Below the pieces are notes generated by a model, which was given only the letters and a program-made list of their open reading frames with translations, made no database searches and had not been told where the DNA came from. 45,082 nucleotides of DNA. Source: Lachnospiraceae bacterium. GTDB taxonomy: Bacteria > Bacillota > Clostridia > Lachnospirales > Lachnospiraceae. This document shows positions 41,491 to 45,082 of the stretch, one piece after another. A program made the position numbers and the translations under genes. The stretch covers positions 1 to 45,082 of the forward strand of contig JAEENL010000057.1 of assembly GCA_016283775.1 (NCBI GenBank). The letters are read 5' to 3'. The stretch's first letter is position 1. The number at the start of each line of letters is the position of its first letter.

Positions 41491-41616
41491 TATAACCAAA
41501 TCCAGGTACCTCTGTGTCAAGTCTAAAAAGTAATCCCTAGGACTCAAAATCCACACCCGGCGATTATATCCAAACCAGTCCAACAAAAGTACAACAGATC
41601 AAAGAAATTTTTAAAA

Positions 41617-42438
41617 TCATCTTCTGCTCTTTTCCAGAAGGTCCGCGTTTGTCATCTCAGCCCAGCTGTACTGAGCCATATACTCGCCTCTGTAAGAGTT
41701 GATGGCTATGACATCACCCTTGTAAAAATCATAGACATCGCATTTGATCTTTGTAATGTCGACCGCGATATGATTCCAGGTCTTTATTATGATGTTTCCG
41801 GCGCCCAGTTCTTTAAGCGTCTTTTTCATGCTGGATATTACCGCATGTGCCTGATTGAGCGTTGTTTTGTCGTTTGGTCTGTCCTCCCACAGGATGCTCA
41901 CTATCTCACCCGTGGTGATCGCCGCGCCGTTCCTGTCAATGAGATAAGCAAACAGTTCTTTTGCTTTTTCTCTCTGGAACGAAACCGGCCTGTTGTCTAT
42001 GAACAGTTCGAAATTTCCGAATGTCTGCACCCTTATTTCCTTCGGTGCCAGCTGATCCTGGCTTCGCCAGTCTTTGTTTATGGCATCGAGCGTTTCGATT
42101 ATCTGAGCCGCTTCCACCGGTTTCAAAAGATATCCGTTTGCGTGCAGCTTATACGCATCGTAAGCATACTCGCTGTATGCGGTACAGAAAACGATCTTTG
42201 TATCCGGCTGGGCTTCTTTCAGCTTCTTTGCAAATTCTATGCCGGTGATACCTCGCAGATTGATATCGAGAAAAGCATAATCAAGCACTTCCCCGTGTGC
42301 TTTAAGATCGAGCACATAGTTAAGTGCGTCATCGGATGTCTCGTATCCTACGACCTCATCATCTTCAAATATTTTCTTAAGCTCAACGAGCATGTCATCA
42401 AGTATGAGCCGCTCGTCATCAAGAGCAAGAATATTCAT
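41617..42438 (-). CDS. Response regulator with winged-helix DNA-binding output
   Basis: 273 residues. Receiver domain (1-120) with full canonical set: D7-D8, phospho-acceptor D58 (F-L-D-I-N), T86 and K106 (L-L-K-P-V). The C-terminal domain (about 135-235) is a Trans_reg_C / SARP-like winged helix: V-Q-T-F-G-N-F-E-L-F-I-D, then F-Q-R-E-K-A-K-E-L-F-A-Y-L and I-V-S-I-L-W-E-D. No cognate histidine kinase is adjacent. The ATG (42436-42438) lies six bases after GGAGG; the GTG one codon earlier is too close. Target genes are unknown; the pseudo-receiver is next in the same direction. Confidence 0.9.
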   Translation of the reverse strand: MNILALDDERLILDDMLVELKKIFEDDEVVGYETSDDALNYVLDLKAHGEVLDYAFLDINLRGITGIEFAKKLKEAQPDTKIVFCTAYSEYAYDAYKLHANGYLLKPVEAAQIIETLDAINKDWRSQDQLAPKEIRVQTFGNFELFIDNRPVSFQREKAKELFAYLIDRNGAAITTGEIVSILWEDRPNDKTTLNQAHAVISSMKKTLKELGAGNIIIKTWNHIAVDITKIKCDVYDFYKGDVIAINSYRGEYMAQYSWAEMTNADLLEKSRR

Positions 42439-42468
42439 CACAGTCCTCCGCCCCTCGGTGATGGATGT

Positions 42469-42497
42469 AGTTTAGCATTAAACTTCGGCGGAAACAA
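42469..42497 (-). promoter_or_regulatory. Promoter of the response regulator gene
   Basis: Minus strand: TTGTTT (42492-42497), 17-nt spacer, TAAACT (42469-42474). Confidence 0.45.
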
Positions 42498-42524
42498 CAG
42501 ATTTAGATTTATTTAAGAAAAGTA

Positions 42525-43067
42525 TCAGTCTTCGTTAACGTTTTCGTTAGCCTCATTAACTTCCTCTTCAGATTCTTCAGGATCATGCCGTTTCGACGCT
42601 ATTTTTTTGTCTATTCTCCGGCGCAGATGTCTCAAGGGTCTCGAGAACAGAAAGCCGATGCAGGCGCCGGTCACATTGAGGATCACGTCGTCTATGTCGC
42701 AGACGCCCCGCAGCGTGAAAAGCTGGATGATCTCTATCGAAAGATCTATGATGAGGAGCATCCTGAAAAACCGTGGGAAATACCTGAACCGCACTTTTAT
42801 CGCGGGCAGGAAAAGTCCCAGAGGGATAAAGAAAAGCACGTTTCCGAAAAGGTTCATGTGGACTTCGGGCCACCCGTAGCCCTTCATTATGACCTTGACA
42901 TATCTGATGAGCTGAACGAACGGGATGTAATTCAGATGATACCTGAGGTTCTGGATATAGGAGCCGTAAGAATTTGTCGTGGGACGTACGAAAAGGAGAT
43001 ATACGCCGATCAGGCCGTATATCGCGAACAATATCTTGTATATCAGTATCCTCTTATTTCTGTCCAA
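42525..43067 (-). CDS. VanZ-family membrane protein
   Basis: 180 residues with about four transmembrane helices and the VanZ pattern: an N-L-F-G-N-V-L-F-F-I-P-L-G block, S-I-E-I-I-Q and D-I-D-D-V-I-L-N-V-T-G. VanZ-like proteins are linked to low-level teicoplanin or other surface-agent resistance, but most have no assigned role. The tail (160-180) is acidic and Asn-rich. The start is TTG (43065-43067) because GAGGGTG lies seven bases upstream and no ATG is near. It is 16 bases after dinB. Confidence 0.87.
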   Translation of the reverse strand: MDRNKRILIYKILFAIYGLIGVYLLFVRPTTNSYGSYIQNLRYHLNYIPFVQLIRYVKVIMKGYGWPEVHMNLFGNVLFFIPLGLFLPAIKVRFRYFPRFFRMLLIIDLSIEIIQLFTLRGVCDIDDVILNVTGACIGFLFSRPLRHLRRRIDKKIASKRHDPEESEEEVNEANENVNED

Positions 43068-43083
43068 TCTTGATCACCCTCGG

Positions 43084-44619
43084 TCAGGCCTTATGGCCTC
43101 CGATCTGTCCGTTCCTTTCGATCGTGGTCGCGCCTTCCCTGAAGTTCAGCCCTTTAAGGACGGCGTTCTTTCCGAATCTGTTATGTATCTCTATAAGCGC
43201 TTCCTGCATGTTCCTTTCGCGTCTGTCCTCTTCTTCCGCCTTTTTTCTGGCTTCCTCGTCATTGGAAGGGTCCGGGAAAAGTTCAAGCTGCTCGAAGCAC
43301 TCTTCTTTTTTTCTTTTTTCGGCGATCCTTTCGGGGATCACATTGCTTGCCACAACGCTGACACGTCTTATGGTAAGCATGGGATCGGCGATCCGCTCAA
43401 AGATCGCGGACGCGGCTTTCATGATCTGCCTGGTCGATGACGTATAGCCGGAAAGATTTTCCGAGCCGTGCGCAGGTTTCGGCACGGGACGTCCGTATCT
43501 GTCGTAAGTCACTTTGCCCTTATATGCTGCAAGTTTTCCGTTGTCTTTCAGATTTTCAGTGTCGTAGCCTATATCAAGCACTATCTGGTCTGTCACAAGC
43601 CTTTTTTCCACAAGGCTGAGCGACAGAACGTCGGCCATCTCGGCCACTATCACAGCGCCCTTCTCATGGTCGTACGGTTCTTTTAAGACCTGACCGTGCC
43701 CAAGAGAATTGTTTTCCGGCCTGTAAGCCTTGATATCCTTTATCCGCACAGGTTCATAGCCCCATGCGTGGTCAATGAGGAGCTCGGCATTTACGCCGAA
43801 AAGCCTGTAGAGCAGATCCTCGTTGTAGTAATCGTTTTTCTTTCCGAGAGAGCATCTTGCGACGTCTCCCATGGTGGTCATGCCGTATTTTGCAAGCTTT
43901 CTCGCGGTCCCCGCGCCGACTCTCCAGAAATCCGTGATCGGCGTATGATCCCAGAGCATGCGGCGGTATCCCTGTTCATCAAGCTCCGCTATCCTCACTC
44001 CGTCCTTGTCGGCAGGAATGCGCTTTGCCACTATGTCCATAGCGATCTTGCACAGGTACAGGTTTGTCCCTATGCCCGCGGTAGCAGTGATCCCCGTTTC
44101 CGAAAGGACCTCACGGATCATCTTTACAGCAAGCTCGTGCGCTGTGAGTTTGTAAGTATTAAGATACCCGGTGACATCCATGAATACCTCGTCAACGGAG
44201 TAGACATGGATGTCCTCGGGAGCTATGTATTTGAGATAAATGTCATAGATGCGGCTGCTGTAGTCCATATAAAACGACATCCTGGGAGATGCGGTTATAT
44301 AGTCGACGGAAAGCGAAGCGTCCGAATCAAGCTCGTCGGAATTTGCGGAAGATCCCGAAAAAATGCCGCCCGGAGCTTTTTTTGCTCTTTCGGCGTTTAC
44401 TTCCTTTACACGCTGCACCACTTCAAAAAGTCTTGCGCGCCCCGGAATGCCGTATCTTTTTAGCGAAGGAGACACCGCAAGGCAGATGGTCTTTTCCGTC
44501 CGCTCCGCGTCAGCAACGACAAGATTCGTCTTAAGCGGATTTAAGTTTCTTTCGACACATTCCACGGAAGCATAGAAGGATTTCAGATCTATGGCAATAT
44601 ATGTCCTGTTCTCCGCCAT
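43084..44619 (-). CDS. Y-family DNA polymerase (DinB/UmuC-like)
   Basis: Lesion-bypass polymerase, 511 residues, longer than classic DinB (about 350-420). Catalytic carboxylates in A-I-D11-L-K-S-F-Y-A-S-V-E and Y-S-V-D-E-V-F-M-D. An insertion (about 75-110, Ser/Asp-rich) lies within the palm-fingers region. A beta-clamp motif Q-L-E-L-F sits near the C-terminus, and the tail ends R-N-G-Q-I-G-G-H-K-A, common in the Gram-positive UmuC-like group. GGAGG lies five bases before the ATG. No LexA-type operator could be identified in the short upstream gap. Confidence 0.92.
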   Translation of the reverse strand: MAENRTYIAIDLKSFYASVECVERNLNPLKTNLVVADAERTEKTICLAVSPSLKRYGIPGRARLFEVVQRVKEVNAERAKKAPGGIFSGSSANSDELDSDASLSVDYITASPRMSFYMDYSSRIYDIYLKYIAPEDIHVYSVDEVFMDVTGYLNTYKLTAHELAVKMIREVLSETGITATAGIGTNLYLCKIAMDIVAKRIPADKDGVRIAELDEQGYRRMLWDHTPITDFWRVGAGTARKLAKYGMTTMGDVARCSLGKKNDYYNEDLLYRLFGVNAELLIDHAWGYEPVRIKDIKAYRPENNSLGHGQVLKEPYDHEKGAVIVAEMADVLSLSLVEKRLVTDQIVLDIGYDTENLKDNGKLAAYKGKVTYDRYGRPVPKPAHGSENLSGYTSSTRQIMKAASAIFERIADPMLTIRRVSVVASNVIPERIAEKRKKEECFEQLELFPDPSNDEEARKKAEEEDRRERNMQEALIEIHNRFGKNAVLKGLNFREGATTIERNGQIGGHKA

Positions 44620-44644
44620 GTCCGCCTCCGCTTTAAAATCCGTT

Positions 44645-45082
44645 TTACAGTTCTATGAGTTCTTTTCTCGAATGAGCGAAATCCTCATATCCGTCGGCTG
44701 TCACAACGAGCATGTCCTCTATGCGTACGCCTCCGAAATCGGGGATATATATTCCGGGCTCGACCGTGATGATCGTGCCGGGTTCGATGATGTCCTCTTC
44801 CTTTACGGAAAATCTGGGATCCTCATGTATCTCAAGACCTACGGAATGGCCGAGTCCGTGTCCGAAATATTCGCCGTATCCGGCTTCCGTGATGATATCT
44901 CTGGCTATCTTGTCATATTCCTTGCCGGGCTTTCCGGGCTTAAGGCCTTCGATGACCGTGGTCTGAGCCTTGAGAACGACGTCGTAGATCTCTCTCTGTT
45001 TTTTGGAAGCCTCACCGACAACAACGGTCCTCGTCATGTCGGAGCAGTATCCGTGGTAAACGCATCCGAAATCCATGGTGAC
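44645..45082 (-). CDS. M24-family metallopeptidase (Xaa-Pro aminopeptidase type), 5' end outside the window
   Basis: C-terminal catalytic half of a pita-bread metallopeptidase. Metal ligands: two Asp (D-F-G and S-D-M-T-R), His in G-H-G-L-G-H-S-V-G, Glu in V-E-P-G-I-Y and Glu in G-V-R-I-E-D. The frame stays open to base 45082 (V-T-M-D-F-G), so the N-terminal creatinase-like domain and start lie outside. About 145 of an expected 350 residues are visible. Likely cleaves an N-terminal residue next to proline. It is 25 bases upstream of the polymerase gene. Confidence 0.9.
   Translation of the reverse strand, partial: VTMDFGCVYHGYCSDMTRTVVVGEASKKQREIYDVVLKAQTTVIEGLKPGKPGKEYDKIARDIITEAGYGEYFGHGLGHSVGLEIHEDPRFSVKEEDIIEPGTIITVEPGIYIPDFGGVRIEDMLVVTADGYEDFAHSRKELIEL

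Noticed and set aside
43696-44463. 255-codon plus-strand open frame opposite the Y-family polymerase gene
   Set aside because: Shadow frame with no start signal and no known domain.
1-45082. tRNA, rRNA, riboswitch, mobile element or CRISPR array
   Set aside because: Intergenic gaps are all short (at most about 126 bases), and none showed a cloverleaf, aptamer-like fold, transposase gene, att-like repeat or spaced direct repeat array by eye.

Overview
The window looks like chromosomal DNA from a Gram-positive, low-to-medium GC Bacillota, most likely class Clostridia and probably family Lachnospiraceae. The reasons are the hprK / HPr-like / whiA / rapZ / glk cluster, the PadR-DUF1700-DUF4097 operon, VanZ and YcxB proteins, strong AGGAGG ribosome sites, and TTGACA/TATAAT-type promoters with 17-bp spacers. 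Base composition looks near 50% GC by eye. Almost all of the window is coding. No tRNA, rRNA, CRISPR array, insertion sequence, prophage gene or intergenic gap over 300 bases was seen.

Layout. (1) 1-1326: 3' part of a MATE efflux gene on the plus strand, ending at a bidirectional terminator. (2) 1366-3741, minus: a C39-like cysteine peptidase and a membrane HD-GYP protein, divergent from (3) 3863-5742, plus: padR, a DUF1700 membrane protein and a DUF4097 repeat protein. The two units share overlapping -35 elements. (4) 5723-13180, minus: a carboxylesterase-led operon running esterase, GH27 alpha-galactosidase, rhodanese protein, AmmeMemoRadiSam radical SAM enzyme, Memo-AMMECR1 fusion, prmA. 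Its last gene overlaps the DUF4097 gene tail to tail. (5) 13319-21061, minus: tex, ycxB-like, tsaE, tsaB, rimI, rnz, a small membrane protein, tsaD and ispD, closed by a strong terminator. This is the t6A tRNA-modification cluster with accessory genes. (6) 21150-21752: a SprA-like HExxH protein with its own promoter and terminator. (7) 21867-22841: pfkA with its own promoter. (8) 22962-36026, minus: a long, nearly gapless operon from the ftsH promoter through uvrC, hprK, glk, murB, rapZ, whiA, an HPr-like gene, dnaE and a transglutaminase-like lipoprotein. (9) 36114-38937, minus: amidase, XTP/dITP pyrophosphatase and glycosyltransferase, divergent from (10) 39030-40190, plus: an RlmL-type RNA methyltransferase. 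(11) 40153-45082, minus: alpha/beta hydrolase, a degenerate stand-alone receiver, a response regulator, VanZ, a Y-family DNA polymerase, and an M24 peptidase cut by the window edge.

How the parts fit. HprK, glucokinase, PfkA and an HPr-like protein that keeps Ser46 but has lost His15 form a carbon-signalling and glycolysis theme. The tsaE/tsaB/tsaD trio together makes t6A on tRNA. MurB, the amidase, the lipoprotein and VanZ act at the cell envelope.

The most unusual items are the pseudo-receiver beside a canonical response regulator, the Crh-like HPr, a WhiA with a shortened N-terminal domain, the fused Memo-AMMECR1 protein in a sulfur/radical-SAM context, a GH27 enzyme with a large inserted domain, the ten-fold regular repeat in the DUF4097 protein, and two divergent promoter pairs built around back-to-back or overlapping -35 boxes. 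No wholly new multi-gene system could be demonstrated from sequence alone.
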